Part shown: positions 7,358 through 16,632 of the stretch, piece after piece
Layout of the letters: the number at the start of each line of letters is the position of its first letter
How positions within the stretch are numbered: the stretch's first letter is position 1
Source of the DNA: GCA-2708415 sp964353185
Lineage (GTDB): Bacteria; Pseudomonadota; Alphaproteobacteria; Micavibrionales; Micavibrionaceae
DNA: 35,087 bases
Assembly (NCBI GenBank): GCA_964353185.1
Contig: CAYGUV010000016.1
Span: forward strand, 1 to 35,087
Direction of reading: 5' to 3'
Translations under genes and position numbers: made by a program
The notes under the pieces: generated by a model
Told to the model about the DNA's origin: nothing
Database searches by the model: none
What the model saw: only the letters and a program-made list of their open reading frames with translations

Positions 7358-8536
7358 ATGAAAATTTTATTTAACAAAAAAACAATTTTAATGGCATTGT
7401 TTTTAATATGCCTAGGAAGTGGCGGTTATTATCTTACAGTGGCACAAGCAGAGCAACCTGCTCAAGGAGCTGCACAGCGAGCTATGCCAGTGACAGTGAG
7501 TGTTGTTTCATTAGAACCAGTGCAGATTTGGAAAGAATTTTCTGCACGTTTAGAAGCTGTTGATTTTGCACAGATTAAACCACAAGTAAACGGTATAGTA
7601 ACGGATGTAAAATTTAAAGATGGTGCAGAAGTTAAAAAGGGAGATATTCTTTATGTGATTGACATTCGCCCCTATCGCGCCACAGTTAATCGTGCCCAAG
7701 CCGATTTAAATGCCGCCTCTAATGAAGTAAGCTTGGCAAAAAAAGAATTAGATCGAGCGAAAAATCTGGTCGAGGTGGATGCTATATCTAAGCGTATTTA
7801 TGATGAGCGTTTCAATAGCTTAAAAGTAGCCCAAGCAAATGTAGAGAGTGCCAAAGCACAATTGGATCAAGCAAAAATTGATTTAGATTACGCCAATATT
7901 AAAGCCCCAATTACAGGAAAAATTAGCCGTGATGAGATTAAGGTGGGTAATTTGGTGCAAGCTGGCCCAAATGCACCTTTGATGACATCTATTGTTTCAA
8001 CGCAGGGTATTTATGCCGACTTTGAGGTGGATGACCAAACGTACTTGGCATTATCGACGAATGGTAAAAATAAAGAAGAGGCAAAAATCCCTGTTCGACT
8101 ATTATTAAATAATGGTGAGCAGAGTTATGACGGTTATGTGCAAAGCTTTGATAATCGTATTGATCCAACTTCTGGAACTATTCGTGCGCGTGCGTTTTTT
8201 GCTAATGAGGATAAGGTTTTATTGCCTGGTATGTTTGCCACTATTGAAATGGGTAGTGCTGAAGCAGAAGAAAAAATTGTAATCTCTGAAAAGGCAATTA
8301 GCACCGATCAAGACCGTAAGTTTGTGTATGTTGTAAATAGTGAAAATAAAGTGACATATCGAGCTATTGAAGTAGGAGAGAGTACGGGAGGAAAGCGTGT
8401 TGTTCTTTCTGGTTTGTCTGTTGGAGATAGGGTCATTACAGAGGGAATTATTCGCATTCGCCCTGATATGGTTGTTGATCCAAAGACAGTTGAAGAGCAA
8501 GCGATCTATATGCCTGCGTTAGAAACACAAGAATAA
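7358..8536 (+). CDS. RND efflux periplasmic adaptor (MexE/AcrA type)
   Basis: Membrane-fusion protein linking an RND pump to its outer-membrane channel, in the periplasm. It has 392 residues. A hydrophobic signal (about 10-27) is followed by VAQAEQ, a likely cleavage region; no lipobox cysteine is present. A lipoyl/barrel-sandwich half follows (KPQVNGIVTDVKFKDG, then VKKGDILYVID), next an alpha-helical hairpin with many alanines and lysines (about 105-175), then the second lipoyl half (IKAPITGKISRDE). The beta-barrel and membrane-proximal domains end the protein. AAAAGG precedes the ATG. It stands between the regulator and the pump gene. Confidence 0.94.
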   Translation: MKILFNKKTILMALFLICLGSGGYYLTVAQAEQPAQGAAQRAMPVTVSVVSLEPVQIWKEFSARLEAVDFAQIKPQVNGIVTDVKFKDGAEVKKGDILYVIDIRPYRATVNRAQADLNAASNEVSLAKKELDRAKNLVEVDAISKRIYDERFNSLKVAQANVESAKAQLDQAKIDLDYANIKAPITGKISRDEIKVGNLVQAGPNAPLMTSIVSTQGIYADFEVDDQTYLALSTNGKNKEEAKIPVRLLLNNGEQSYDGYVQSFDNRIDPTSGTIRARAFFANEDKVLLPGMFATIEMGSAEAEEKIVISEKAISTDQDRKFVYVVNSENKVTYRAIEVGESTGGKRVVLSGLSVGDRVITEGIIRIRPDMVVDPKTVEEQAIYMPALETQE

Positions 8537-8552
8537 GCAAGGCTTTACCCTT

Positions 8553-11500
8553 ATGAATATATCGAATTTTTTTATTACAAGGCCTATTTTTGCGGCTGTA
8601 TTGTCTATTCTCATTTTCATCGCGGGAACGATTGCGATGTTAAAATTACCGATTGGGGAATATCCTGAAGTCTCACCACCATCGGTAATTGTGAATGCTA
8701 ACTTCCCTGGAGCGAACCCTGCCACTATTGCAGAAACAGTAGCAACCCCTTTAGAAGAGCAGATTAACGGTGTTGAAAATATGCTCTATATGAATTCTTT
8801 GGCGACTACGGATGGTAATTTAAGTCTAACGATAACTTTTGCGATTGGCACTGATCCAGACTTAGCTCAGCAATTAGTTCAAAACCGTGTGTCCCAAGCA
8901 CTGCCGCGATTGCCAGACGTAACGCGACAATTAGGGGTAAGCGTAGTCAAAAGTTCTCCTGACTTAACGATGGTTGTGCACTTGACCTCCCCGAATAGTA
9001 GCTATGACATGTTGTACCTGCGTAATTATGCAACGTTAAACGTAAAAGATGAATTGGCAAAAATTCAAGGAATTGGACAGGTAAGACTTTTTGGTTCAGG
9101 TGATTATGCGATGCGTATCTGGCTTGACCCTAATAAAGTGGCTGAGCGTGATATGAATGCTTCAGAAGTAGTGAATGCAATAAGGGAGCAAAATGTTCAG
9201 GTTGCTGCTGGTCTTATTGGGGGTCCTCCCTACAATAATGGGGTTGAAATTCAATTGCCTGTTAATGTGCAAGGACGATTAGAAAATAAAGAACAATTTG
9301 AAGATATAATCATTAAGCGTGATACGAATGGCGTTGTGACGCGATTAAAAGATGTGGCACGCATAGAGTTAGATGCACAGAGCTATTCCCTGCGTTCTAT
9401 GTTGAATAATCAGCAAGCTGTAGCAATTCCTATTTTTGCGTCCCCAGGGGCAAATGCTTTGCAGATATCCTCTGACGTGCGCGCGAAGATGATTGAATTG
9501 CAAAAGAATATGCCAGAGGATGTTAGCTATTCTATCGTTTATGATCCAACAATCTTTGTGCGTGATTCTATTAAATCTGTGATTAAAACTCTATTAGAAG
9601 CAGTTGCTTTAGTTGTGTTGGTAATTATTATTTTCTTACAAACGTGGCGCGCATCAATTATCCCACTTTTAGCGGTGCCTGTATCAATTGTGGGAACGTT
9701 TGCTTTTATGTATCTTTTTGGGTTTTCAATTAATGTGCTTTCCCTCTTTGGCCTTATTTTAGCTATTGGTATTGTTGTAGATGATGCCATCGTGGTGGTG
9801 GAGAATGTGGAGCGAAATATTGAAGAAGGTAAAAATCCACATGATGCAACTGTTCAGGCGATGAAAGAAGTAACGGGCCCTATTCTTGCAACCTCTCTCG
9901 TGCTGGCAGCAGTTTTTATTCCAATTTCATTTATAAGTGGTTTGACAGGGCAGTTCTATCAGCAATTTGCGATGACAATTGCGATTGCTACGTTTATTTC
10001 AACAATTAATTCTTTGACATTAAGCCCTGCTATGGCGGCTTTATTACTCAAAGGTAAGGATGCAGAAAAAGACTTTTTACAAAAAATAATGGATAAATTA
10101 TTTGGATGGTTTTTTAGGGCGTTTAATAAATTTTTTAAAAAATCACAAAATCGTTATAGTAAAAGCGTCTGTAAATTCGCCACGCGCCGATTTTTGGTGA
10201 TGGGGATTTTATTTGGCTTGTTGTGCTTTGCTACCAGTTTTAGTTTCAAATTAGTTCCACAAGGATTTATTCCAGCACAAGATAAGCAATATTTGATTAG
10301 TTTTGCTCAGCTTCCTGCGGGTGCAACTTTAGAGCGTACCGAAGCGGTAATCCGTGAGATGGGAGAAATTGCTTTATCTCAAGAGGGGGTTGTGGGGTCT
10401 GTTCAATTCCCAGGTCTCTCCATTAATGGATTTGTCAATTCTGCGAGCGCGGGAATTGTATTTGTTACATTAGATGATTTTGACAAGAGAACTCGTCCAG
10501 ATTTAAATGGTTTTGCAATTGCACAAACCTTACAACAAAAATATAACGCCATTGATGACGCGTTTATAGCTATTTTCCCAGCACCGCCTGTAAGTGGTTT
10601 GGGCAATGCAGGAGGATTTAAATTACAAATTCAGGACCGTACCGATCAAGGTTATGCCGCTTTAGCGGATGTAGTACAGGCGGTTACCTATAAAGCCTAC
10701 GCTGATCCTGCGTTAACAGGGATTTTTTCTAGCTACAATATTAATGTGCCGCAGCTTTTTGCTGATATTGATCGTACAAAAGTCCAGCAGCTTGGTATTC
10801 CAATCAATGAAATATTTAGTACGATGCAAATTTATTTAGGATCACAATATGTGAATGATTTTAATAAATTTGGTCGTACCTATCAGGTTGTGGCGCAGGC
10901 AGATAGTGAGTTTCGATCAAGTCCTGAAGATATTATGCGTCTTCAAACACGCAATATAAATGGCGATATGATCCCATTAGGGTCAGTTGTTAAGGTTAGT
11001 GAAACTTTCGGACCGGAGACAGCCATGCGTTATAATGCCTATCGCTCCGCTGACTTAAATGGAAATGCAGCGCCAGGATATTCATCAGGACAGGCACAAG
11101 ATGCGATCACCAAAATTCTAGATGAAACTTTGCCTCCAGGTATGGAGTTTGAGTGGACAGAATTGACCTATCAACAAATTTTAGCAGGAAACACGGCAAT
11201 CTTTATTTTCCCAATTTGTTTGCTATTAGTGTTTTTAGTTTTGGCGGCCCAATATGAAAGTCTAACTCTACCGCTTGCCGTTATTCTGATTGTCCCAATG
11301 GCAATTTTATCAGCAATATTAGGCCTATATTTTACAGGGCAGGATAATAATATCTTTACGCAAATTGCGCTATTTGTTCTGGCAGGACTTGCCTGTAAAA
11401 ATGCTATTTTAATTGTTGAGTTTGCTAGAGAGCTAGAACATCAAGGCTACACAATTGCGAAGGCAGCAATTGAATCAGCCCGTTTGCGTTTGCGTCCAAT

Positions 11501-11732
11501 TTTAATGACGTCTATTGCTTTTATTATGGGGGTTCTTCCTTTAGTTGTTAGTCATGGAGCGGGAGCGGAGATGCGTTCTGCTATTGGAATTGCCGTATTT
11601 TCAGGAATGATTGGAGTGACGATTTTTGGTCTTATCTTTACGCCTTTTTTCTATGTAGTTTTGCGTACCATAGAAGATAAATTTTCTAAGAAAAAGAATA
11701 GACAAACCCCTGTGCAGGAGGATCTGATATGA
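8553..11732 (+). CDS. RND multidrug efflux transporter, HAE-1 family (MexF/OqxB-like)
   Basis: Inner-membrane proton/drug antiporter, the engine of the tripartite pump. The 1,059 residues match the HAE-1 length. It begins FFITRPIFAAVL, the standard first membrane helix. The proton-relay aspartates are D410 and D411 in GIVVDDAIVVVENVER, and the partner lysine is in GLACKNAILIVEFARE near residue 950. This GLACKNAILIVEFARELE wording is closer to MexF/OqxB than AcrB. Two large periplasmic loops and twelve predicted membrane helices fit. It lies 16 bp after the adaptor and overlaps the channel gene by four bases (ATGA). The substrate cannot be read from sequence; amphiphilic drugs or metabolites are typical. 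Confidence 0.96.
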   Translation: MNISNFFITRPIFAAVLSILIFIAGTIAMLKLPIGEYPEVSPPSVIVNANFPGANPATIAETVATPLEEQINGVENMLYMNSLATTDGNLSLTITFAIGTDPDLAQQLVQNRVSQALPRLPDVTRQLGVSVVKSSPDLTMVVHLTSPNSSYDMLYLRNYATLNVKDELAKIQGIGQVRLFGSGDYAMRIWLDPNKVAERDMNASEVVNAIREQNVQVAAGLIGGPPYNNGVEIQLPVNVQGRLENKEQFEDIIIKRDTNGVVTRLKDVARIELDAQSYSLRSMLNNQQAVAIPIFASPGANALQISSDVRAKMIELQKNMPEDVSYSIVYDPTIFVRDSIKSVIKTLLEAVALVVLVIIIFLQTWRASIIPLLAVPVSIVGTFAFMYLFGFSINVLSLFGLILAIGIVVDDAIVVVENVERNIEEGKNPHDATVQAMKEVTGPILATSLVLAAVFIPISFISGLTGQFYQQFAMTIAIATFISTINSLTLSPAMAALLLKGKDAEKDFLQKIMDKLFGWFFRAFNKFFKKSQNRYSKSVCKFATRRFLVMGILFGLLCFATSFSFKLVPQGFIPAQDKQYLISFAQLPAGATLERTEAVIREMGEIALSQEGVVGSVQFPGLSINGFVNSASAGIVFVTLDDFDKRTRPDLNGFAIAQTLQQKYNAIDDAFIAIFPAPPVSGLGNAGGFKLQIQDRTDQGYAALADVVQAVTYKAYADPALTGIFSSYNINVPQLFADIDRTKVQQLGIPINEIFSTMQIYLGSQYVNDFNKFGRTYQVVAQADSEFRSSPEDIMRLQTRNINGDMIPLGSVVKVSETFGPETAMRYNAYRSADLNGNAAPGYSSGQAQDAITKILDETLPPGMEFEWTELTYQQILAGNTAIFIFPICLLLVFLVLAAQYESLTLPLAVILIVPMAILSAILGLYFTGQDNNIFTQIALFVLAGLACKNAILIVEFARELEHQGYTIAKAAIESARLRLRPILMTSIAFIMGVLPLVVSHGAGAEMRSAIGIAVFSGMIGVTIFGLIFTPFFYVVLRTIEDKFSKKKNRQTPVQEDLI

Positions 11733-13078
11733 GATATTTAATTCTTCTAACACCATTTTTATTAAACGCGTGTTTAGGGTCATCTTTTGATTTTACAACA
11801 GTTGAAAAGCCAACTAATTGGCGTAGTTATCAATCATCCACTATTAAACAAGTGGAGGCGCAACAGTTAGAAAAATGGTGGCAAAAATTTCAAGATCCTA
11901 ATTTGAATGCGCTTATTGCAACAGCCTTTGAAAATAGTCCAGAGCGTCGCATTGCTGAAGCGCGCATTCTTGAAGCCCGTGGAATCCGTAAGACAACGCG
12001 CTCATCACTTTTTCCAGAAATTGGTGTTTCTGTTAATGCAGGGCGTGAAAAAACAGGTTTAGGTTCCGCTGATGATTATTATGATGCTTCATTTGATGCC
12101 TCTTATGAAGTGGATTTATTTGGTCAAAACCGTAATGCAACTAGGGCTGCAAATGAAAATATCCGCAGTTTAGAAGCAAATTATTATGATGTGACTTTAT
12201 CGTTAATTGCAGAGATATCACGCGATTACGTAGACTACAGGCGTTTTCAAAAACAAGCGCGTCTTTCAGAAAAGAATTTAGAACTTCAAGAAAAAACGCT
12301 TGAGTTAGTGAAAGTACAAAAGAAATTTGGTGAAGCCCCCCAATTGAATGTAGAACAGGCAGAAAATCTTGTTAATACAACTAAAGCGTCCATTCCTGAA
12401 TTTATACGGTTGGCTGATAACGCACGCTTAAGGTTATCTGTTTTAACTGGGGAGTTGCCTGAAACGTTAGATCTTGTTTTATCAGATTTAACCTCAATTC
12501 CTACGGGGGATGCTTCCCCGGTTTTATTGGCACCATCGGATGTTGTCAGCTTAAGGCCTGATGTGCAAGCTGCTATTGCAAATTTAAAAGCAAGCTCTGC
12601 GCTATCTGATGCGGCGATTGCTAGTATTTTTCCAACATTCACTTTGGCAGGTTTTTATGGGGTGGCTGAAGGGGTACTTTTTAACTCAACGTCAATTTGG
12701 AATGTAACAGCTGGCGCGGCAGTTTCATTGCTTAATTTTGGGCGTGTTCAAGGGCAAATTGATGTGGCAGAAGCAGTCGAGATGCGTGCTTTTGAAGCCT
12801 ATCGTTTAAGTTTATTGCGTGCTGTGACAGAAGTTGAAACGGCTTTGAACGATTATGCACGTTTTAATGAACAATCTGTTTATTTAAGCAGCGCGTATAA
12901 TAATGCTAATAAAGCTCTTGAATTGTCTCAAATTTTATATCGTGAAGGTGAAGTTGATTTTATTAATGTGCTCGATGCACAAAGATCTTTAAATACTTCT
13001 GACGCGGCGCTTATCACGGCAAAGGCTGAAAAAACGCAAAGCCTTATCCGTTTGTATAAGTCTTTAGGGGTTTACTAA
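11729..13078 (+). CDS. Outer-membrane efflux lipoprotein (NodT/OprM family)
   Basis: TolC-like channel completing the tripartite pump, 449 residues. The N-terminus MRYLILLTPFLLNAC is a signal peptide with lipobox LNAC; C15 would be the lipidated residue. Two OEP-type repeats follow, with the family marks WWQKFQDPNLNALI, EVDLFGQNRNATRAA and LINVLDAQRSL. Coiled helical stretches rich in A, E and R would form the periplasmic tunnel. The start overlaps the pump stop (ATGA), so translation is coupled. Confidence 0.95.
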   Translation: MRYLILLTPFLLNACLGSSFDFTTVEKPTNWRSYQSSTIKQVEAQQLEKWWQKFQDPNLNALIATAFENSPERRIAEARILEARGIRKTTRSSLFPEIGVSVNAGREKTGLGSADDYYDASFDASYEVDLFGQNRNATRAANENIRSLEANYYDVTLSLIAEISRDYVDYRRFQKQARLSEKNLELQEKTLELVKVQKKFGEAPQLNVEQAENLVNTTKASIPEFIRLADNARLRLSVLTGELPETLDLVLSDLTSIPTGDASPVLLAPSDVVSLRPDVQAAIANLKASSALSDAAIASIFPTFTLAGFYGVAEGVLFNSTSIWNVTAGAAVSLLNFGRVQGQIDVAEAVEMRAFEAYRLSLLRAVTEVETALNDYARFNEQSVYLSSAYNNANKALELSQILYREGEVDFINVLDAQRSLNTSDAALITAKAEKTQSLIRLYKSLGVY

Positions 13079-13090
13079 CCCGTATTGTTT
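13068..13090 (+). terminator. Possible short terminator at the end of the efflux operon
   Basis: GGGTT (13068-13072) and AACCC (13077-13081) form a 5-bp stem with loop TACT across the stop codon, followed by GTATTGTTT. The stem is short and the T-tract broken, so this is tentative. Confidence 0.3.
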
Positions 13091-13091
13091 T

Positions 13092-13151
13092 AAGAGCAAA
13101 AGAGATCCCTTCAAATACTATAAAACCATCTCAAAATTATTAAATAACTAG
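13092..13151 (+). pseudogene. Decayed 5' fragment of an IS6-family transposase
   Basis: Read in frame from 13092 this gives KSKRDPFKYYKTISKLLNN then a stop. It aligns with the start of the intact transposase 340 bp downstream (MSQENPFKYYKTSPEIIKL); the DNA also matches over about 55 bp, with CCCTT, CAAATA and TATAAAACC preserved. The start codon is changed to AAG and only about 19 codons remain. No terminal repeat is recognisable to its left, where the efflux channel gene ends. From 13152 to 13378 I see no gene, only AT-rich sequence. Confidence 0.7.
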
Positions 13152-13378
13152 AGTAATATTATATTCGTTATCCTCTTATCTTGAGGCAGGTTGAGGCTGC
13201 TCCTCTCATTAATATTCTTTAATCCTGTACCTATGGTGCTTATATGTTATCGCCCATGTCTTGTTTATCAATAGCCACTTGAATTATTTCACATATTATA
13301 AGAAAGTATCACCATGAGAATTTCTTGAAATTAAGGTTCTCTTTAAAATATATAAGTTAATATTTATAGCAGTAATAA

Positions 13379-13394
13379 GGTCTTGTCAGATTAA
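13379..13394 (+). repeat. Left terminal inverted repeat of the IS6-family element
   Basis: GGTCTTGTCAGATTAA, matching the inverted right end at 13 of 16 bases; 36 bp separate it from the transposase ATG. Confidence 0.8.
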
Positions 13395-13430
13395 AATTTG
13401 GTTTTTGTGATTTAATGATAAAATTTGTAA

Positions 13431-14129
13431 ATGAGCCAAGAAAATCCCTTTAAATATTATAAAACCAGTCCTGAAATTATCAAATTAGCGGTTATGTATT
13501 ACGTCCGGTACCCGCTCAGCTTACGCCAAGTAGAAGATATTTTGCACGAACGTGGGATTGATGTTTGTCATGAAACCATTCGATATTGGTGGAATTACTT
13601 TGGAACAAAATTTGCTAAAGACATTAAGAAGAAATCTAATCATAAAGTATCAAACTGGCGTTGGCATATCGATGAAGTCTTTGTAAAAATTAATGGTGAA
13701 CTTTATTATTTATGGCGCGCCGTTGATCAGGAAGGCACGGTTTTAGACTGTATTGTTACTAAGAAAAGAGATAAGAAAGCCGCCAAAAAAGTTTTAAAGA
13801 AACTAGTTAAAAGCTACGGAAAACCTTATGAAATTGTAACTGATAAATTAAAATCTTATCGTGCGGCACTTAAGTTAATGGGTTTGGAACATCTTCAAAA
13901 CACAACTCAGTATCATAACAATCAAGTTGAGAATTCTCATTTACATTTTCGACGGCGAGAGAGGGGAATGAACAAGTTTCGATTGATGAAAACATTACAA
14001 AAATTTACTTCAATCCAAGCCTCTTTCCTCAATCATTTTAATCATCAGCGCCACTTAGAAAAAAGACAAACCTTTAAAGAATTACGTCAAAAATCACTTG
14101 ATTCTTGGCACCAACTTTGTGCAAACTAA
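13431..14129 (+). CDS. IS6-family DDE transposase
   Basis: Catalyses replicative transposition of the surrounding element. The 232 residues are typical of IS6. The N-terminal zinc-less HTH region contains YPLSLRQVEDILHERGIDVCHETIRYW. The DDE catalytic core shows D in WHIDEVFVKI, D in EIVTDKLKSYRAAL, and E in NNQVENSHLHFRRRERGMNKF. All three catalytic positions are present and the frame is open, so the enzyme could be active. A decayed relative of its first 19 codons lies upstream at 13092-13151. Confidence 0.95.
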   Translation: MSQENPFKYYKTSPEIIKLAVMYYVRYPLSLRQVEDILHERGIDVCHETIRYWWNYFGTKFAKDIKKKSNHKVSNWRWHIDEVFVKINGELYYLWRAVDQEGTVLDCIVTKKRDKKAAKKVLKKLVKSYGKPYEIVTDKLKSYRAALKLMGLEHLQNTTQYHNNQVENSHLHFRRRERGMNKFRLMKTLQKFTSIQASFLNHFNHQRHLEKRQTFKELRQKSLDSWHQLCAN

Positions 14130-14164
14130 GTCTATAATTAAACGCTTTTAGAGAATAGTTCGCG

Positions 14165-14180
14165 TTAGTCTGACACCACC
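14165..14180 (-). repeat. Right terminal inverted repeat of the IS6-family element
   Basis: Reverse complement reads GGTGGTGTCAGACTAA. It ends 31 bp before the next gene's ATG, leaving almost no room for a native promoter for that gene. Confidence 0.8.
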
Positions 14181-14211
14181 ATGTTAGCGTTTTGATGAGT
14201 ATAGATATTTT

Positions 14212-15213
14212 ATGGATCCAGTAACACAAGGGGTATTTGGGGCGCTGTTCGCGCAAACAAGCGGTCAGTCAAAAAAATTGGCTAAGGCTGCAGTTATTGG
14301 CGCAATCGCAGGTATGGCGCCTGACCTTGATGTTCTTATAAGATCCTCGGAAGATTCATTATTGGCACTAGAATATCATCGCCATTTTACGCATTCTTTA
14401 TTATTTATCCCATTTGGGGGATTAATTTGCACGATTATTTTGCATCCATTATTGGGTCGCCGTTTTGGCGTTCGTTTTTATCAAACTTTATTGTGGTGCG
14501 TTTTGGGCTTTGCATCGCATGGTTTGATTGATAGCTGCACTAGTTATGGTACGCAGTTACTCTGGCCTTTTACTGACACGCGTGTTGCATGGGATAGCAT
14601 TTCTATTATTGATCCTTTGGTGACAATACCATTATTAGGTTTAATATTTTTTTCTGCGTATAAGAAAAAACGGCGCTATACATTTATTGGGATAGCGTGG
14701 GTATTACTATATTTTTCTATTTCTTTTTATCAGCAAAACCGTGCCATTGATGCAGGTCAAAAACTTGCTGATCAAAGGGGCCTGACTACTCTAAATATTG
14801 AAGCGAAGCCAAGTTTCGCAAATATTTTGATCTGGAAAATTATTACCACTACAGATAATTATTACCATGTTGATGCTGTAAAAGTGGGTTTGGGAGAGCC
14901 AATTATTTGGGAAGGGGACAATATCAAAAAATTAGATATTGAAAGAGACCTGCCGTGGCTTGATATGGACACTCAACAACGCAAAGACATTGAACGATTT
15001 CGTTGGTTTTCAAATGGCTATATTGCGCTTGATAAAAATGATCCTTATCGCATTGTTGACATTCGATATTCTTTATTGCCTCAACAGATAAAACCATTAT
15101 GGGGTATTAAATTGTCAAAAACGGCTAGCGAAAACCAACATGTTCAATTTTACAATGAGCGTAATGATAGTGGGCGTGCCGCAAAAATTTTATTTAAAAT
15201 GCTTGCAGAGTGA
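14212..15213 (+). CDS. YdjM/DUF457-type membrane-bound metal-dependent hydrolase
   Basis: The 333-residue protein has the N-terminal marks of the YdjM (DUF457) family: MDPVTQG, MAPDLD (35-40), HRHFTHS (56-62) and HGLIDSCTSYGTQLLWPF (103-120). The conserved histidines and aspartates probably bind metal. Several membrane helices are visible (about 63-80, 92-105, 130-147, 153-170), followed by a C-terminal domain of about 155 residues outside the helices. E. coli YdjM is an SOS-induced inner-membrane protein; the reaction of this family is not established. The start is 31 bp from the right end of the IS element, and no clear ribosome-binding site is seen, so its original upstream region may have been cut off. 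Confidence 0.85.
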   Translation: MDPVTQGVFGALFAQTSGQSKKLAKAAVIGAIAGMAPDLDVLIRSSEDSLLALEYHRHFTHSLLFIPFGGLICTIILHPLLGRRFGVRFYQTLLWCVLGFASHGLIDSCTSYGTQLLWPFTDTRVAWDSISIIDPLVTIPLLGLIFFSAYKKKRRYTFIGIAWVLLYFSISFYQQNRAIDAGQKLADQRGLTTLNIEAKPSFANILIWKIITTTDNYYHVDAVKVGLGEPIIWEGDNIKKLDIERDLPWLDMDTQQRKDIERFRWFSNGYIALDKNDPYRIVDIRYSLLPQQIKPLWGIKLSKTASENQHVQFYNERNDSGRAAKILFKMLAE

Positions 15214-15266
15214 CGCCTTAAAGACTTTGAATGAAAAAATTAATCATAATGCTTTAGGCTTTAGTG

Positions 15267-16631
15267 TTATTTTTCAACTACCGCTTTAAAACATTCTTCA
15301 AATATATCTAAACCTTCATGCATTATTGTATCACTGATGGTAAGCGCGGGTAAAAAACGGAAAACATTACCACGAATACCACATGAAAGTACCATAAGGT
15401 TACGCTTATATGCTTCGATCAAAATAGCCTTTACTAAATCAGGATTTGGTTTTGAAGCATCGCCATTTTTTACCAATTCCATTGCAATCATGGCGCCTCT
15501 ATCGGTTCTTATTGTGCCGATAAATTTAGGATATTTCTTTTGCATTATGCTTAGGCGTTCATGAAAGACAGAACCGATGTGGTTTGCAGCCTCGATCAAT
15601 TTTTCTTCTTTGATGACATCAATAACCGCTAGAGCTGCGGCGCATCCGATGGGTGATCCACCATATGTTCCGCCCAAGCCACCAGGGTCGACAGAGTCCA
15701 TAACATCCGCTTTACCAATTACTGCAGAAATAGGCACACCACCAGCAATCCCTTTGGCTGTTGTCATTAGATCGGGTTCAACGCCTGAATATTCCATCGC
15801 ATAAAATTTTCCTGTACGGCCAAATCCAGATTGAATTTCATCAGCAATTAGCATGATGCCGTGCTTATCACAAAGTGTTCGCAAGGCCTGTAAAAAAGAA
15901 TTTGAAGCAGGGTAAAATCCACCTTCGCCCTGCACAGGTTCAATAAGAATAGCTGCAATATCGGTTGGGGCTGCGTCGCAAGTAAAAACCATTTCTAAAG
16001 CGTATAAAGATGCCTCTTCGGTTACGCCGTGATAGTCATTTGGAAAAGGGACGCGATAGATATCGCCAGCAAAAGGGCCAAATAAATTTTTGTACGGTGT
16101 CATTTTACCTGTTAAACCCATCGTCATATTTGTACGACCATGATACCCACCATTGAAAGCAATGATGCCGCGTCGCCCTGTGTGGGCGCGGGCAATTTTA
16201 ATACAATTTTCTACGGCTTCGGCGCCGCTGGTGAGGAAAATTGTTTTCTTTTTAGTTGGGCCCGGGGCAAGTTCATTAAGGTGTTCGGCAAGCAATACTG
16301 CGCTATCATAAGGCGCAACCATTAGGCAGGTATGAGTGAAACGTTCTACTTGTTCTTGGATAGCTGCTTTTACTTTTGGGTGGGAATGTCCTGTATTGCA
16401 CACAGCAATACCTGTTGCAAAATCAATATAACGATTGCCTTCAATATCCCAAACTTCGCTTCCGATGGCACGGTCAACGTAAAACTGCCCAAGGTTTCCT
16501 TGGCCACGAGCCATTGCTGCGTTTTTACGCTCTTGCCATTTTGCATTCGTCATTTTGTTATCATTATTAGTGATATTTTCAATTATCTCTTTTGTAATTT
16601 TTTTAATTGAGGCTATGGTTGTATTTGTCAT
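15267..16631 (-). CDS. gabT: 4-aminobutyrate aminotransferase GabT
   Basis: Class-III PLP aminotransferase passing the amino group of GABA to 2-oxoglutarate and yielding succinate semialdehyde. It has 454 residues. FATGIAVCNTGHSHP (71-85), TSGAEAVE (134-141), D264 in IADEIQSGFGRTG and the Schiff-base K293 in TTAKGIAGG are all present. The ATG at 16631 lies one base after the gabD stop and has GGGAGGG just upstream inside gabD, so it is preferred. It gives a 26-residue N-terminal extension, rich in I, K, N and T, before the usual GabT start at M27 (16553). The pairing with gabD supports GABA over other omega-amino substrates. Confidence 0.9.
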   Translation of the reverse strand: MTNTTIASIKKITKEIIENITNNDNKMTNAKWQERKNAAMARGQGNLGQFYVDRAIGSEVWDIEGNRYIDFATGIAVCNTGHSHPKVKAAIQEQVERFTHTCLMVAPYDSAVLLAEHLNELAPGPTKKKTIFLTSGAEAVENCIKIARAHTGRRGIIAFNGGYHGRTNMTMGLTGKMTPYKNLFGPFAGDIYRVPFPNDYHGVTEEASLYALEMVFTCDAAPTDIAAILIEPVQGEGGFYPASNSFLQALRTLCDKHGIMLIADEIQSGFGRTGKFYAMEYSGVEPDLMTTAKGIAGGVPISAVIGKADVMDSVDPGGLGGTYGGSPIGCAAALAVIDVIKEEKLIEAANHIGSVFHERLSIMQKKYPKFIGTIRTDRGAMIAMELVKNGDASKPNPDLVKAILIEAYKRNLMVLSCGIRGNVFRFLPALTISDTIMHEGLDIFEECFKAVVEK

Positions 16632-16632
16632 G

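Larger units (their letters stand above)
13379..14180 (+). mobile_element. IS6-family insertion sequence, 802 bp, apparently intact
   Basis: The ends are GGTCTTGTCAGATTAA (13379-13394) and, inverted, GGTGGTGTCAGACTAA (14165-14180), matching at 13 of 16 positions. They enclose one transposase gene. Length and single-gene content fit IS6/IS26-like elements. The 8-bp flanks are AGTAATAA on the left and ATGTTAGC on the right, so there is no target-site duplication. That fits insertion through cointegrate formation, recombination with another copy, or age. Confidence 0.85.
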
